From Phaseolus vulgaris (lineage: Eukaryota > Streptophyta > Magnoliopsida > Fabales > Fabaceae): 64,000 nucleotides of DNA. Each line of letters begins with the position of its first letter. Positions within the stretch are counted from its first letter, which is position 1. Of the stretch, positions 63,524-64,000 are shown piece after piece. Below the pieces are notes generated by a model, which was not told where the DNA came from, searched no databases, and saw only the letters and a list, made by a program, of their open reading frames with translations. The DNA lies in assembly GCF_000499845.2 (NCBI RefSeq), contig NC_023756.2, positions 36,339,880 through 36,403,879 of the forward strand, read 5' to 3'. A program made the translations under genes and the position numbers.

Positions 63524-64000
63524 TGTTCCGTCCGGTTGACCGGGACATCTTCGTGCGCGACCTCAACCGTCAGCTAGGGACTCCTTCCCACTGGTTGCCT
63601 GTGGATTCCTGCAAAAAAAAGAGGACAAAAAGGCGCCCTAGAGAAACACCAAAAACTGTCCACCTACGTGTCTGAGCACCGCGTATGGTACTCTGAAGGT
63701 GGTAAAAGAACTGTGTATATGTGTGTGTTGTCTCCTTCAGGCAAAAATATTCCCCAGTCACTTGTACGTAACCTTGAAGCACGAGCAAGCAACTAGAGAG
63801 TTCTCTGGTAAATTTGCCGAAAGTTCCAACCCTTTTTCCAACATTCTCCGCGCTATTTAAACTACCCAAGCATTTAAAGCGCCTTAAAGCGCTTTTAATC
63901 ACAAACGTAACGCACTCATTAAAGCGCTTAATTAGAAAACGTAGCGCATTTAAGACGTTGAAACGCTCGGGAGCCATTATAGTACTTGAATGCTCGAAAG
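63524..64000 (-). repeat. Tat-A5 5' LTR, cut by the window edge
   Basis: TGTTCCGTCC at 63524 onward matches 53635-54125. The bases between GGCGCCCTAG and AAACACCAAAAAC (about 63640) lack some 40 bases that hold most of the shared U5 block, so this copy has lost that element. Confidence 0.92.

Larger units (their letters stand above)
53635..64000 (-). mobile_element. Tat-A5, minus-strand Tat element running off the right edge
   Basis: 3' LTR at 53635-54842, antisense gene on the plus strand, truncated pol, gag, PBS and the first 477 bases of the 5' LTR in the window. It was inserted in the Copia-F2 gag; the left flank is GCATA (53630-53634), and the matching duplication should lie beyond base 64000. 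Against Tat-A1 it lacks the integrase C-terminus, the post-pol block and antisense gene 1: the sequence jumps from integrase (NGQVE) to the repeats before antisense gene 2. Confidence 0.9.

Overview
The window looks like a retrotransposon-filled stretch of a plant nuclear genome, probably a dicot and plausibly a legume (inference from the style of the LTR and gag sequences). It contains no bacterial-type operon, tRNA or rRNA gene, and no intact host gene. Nearly every base from 3.4 kb to the right edge belongs to LTR retrotransposons nested in one another. Most are Ty3/gypsy elements of the Tat lineage: pol order protease, RT, RNase H, extra 'archaeal-type' RNase H, integrase; a primer-binding site matching a plant tRNA-Lys; a CHHC gag finger; and a large antisense gene between pol and the 3' LTR. 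Three related LTR families occur and are called A, B and D here, with a fourth relative at the left edge.

Layout. 1-730: ends of two family-A-like LTRs. 736-3475: AT-rich DNA with a fragment resembling the first exon of the snoRNP protein GAR1 and an old gypsy LTR remnant. 3476-5346: Tat-B1 (LTR, PBS, start of gag), cut by Tat-A1 (5347-18136), which has two LTRs and two antisense genes. 18137-26545: a mosaic of mostly minus-strand fragments (gypsy-E internal DNA, LTR-A, B2 gag and LTR, A internal DNA, B3 gag and LTR, a third type of antisense gene, A4 gag). This block appears to have been inverted between two oppositely oriented A-type LTRs, because their target-site flanks only match when it is flipped back. 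26546-27771: LTR-A4. 27772-32020: gypsy-E (initiator-Met PBS, degenerate gag, two LTRs). 32090-32760: a DUF4283-type LINE ORF1 fragment. 33149-35630: a plus-strand copia element, SIRE-like, truncated in the protease. 35684-53634: a minus-strand SIRE-like copia element with an extra ORF3, split by a solo D LTR (TSD GTTAT) and by the complete Tat-D element (40464-52028, TSD GGTCC). 53635-64000: minus-strand Tat-A5, inserted in the copia gag and running off the right edge.

All gag-pol genes carry stops, frameshifts or deletions, so nothing here looks autonomous. The most interesting feature is the antisense gene of the Tat elements. It lies opposite to gag-pol, appears to have a 5'-UTR intron, an exon with a PF04195-type ('putative gypsy type transposon') domain, a second intron, and a proline-rich, coiled-coil exon ending in a conserved V-x-DGK-x-x-P tail. 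The A and D copies also have CACGTG boxes upstream. Gag-pol and the antisense gene converge on a 3' region full of tandem repeats.
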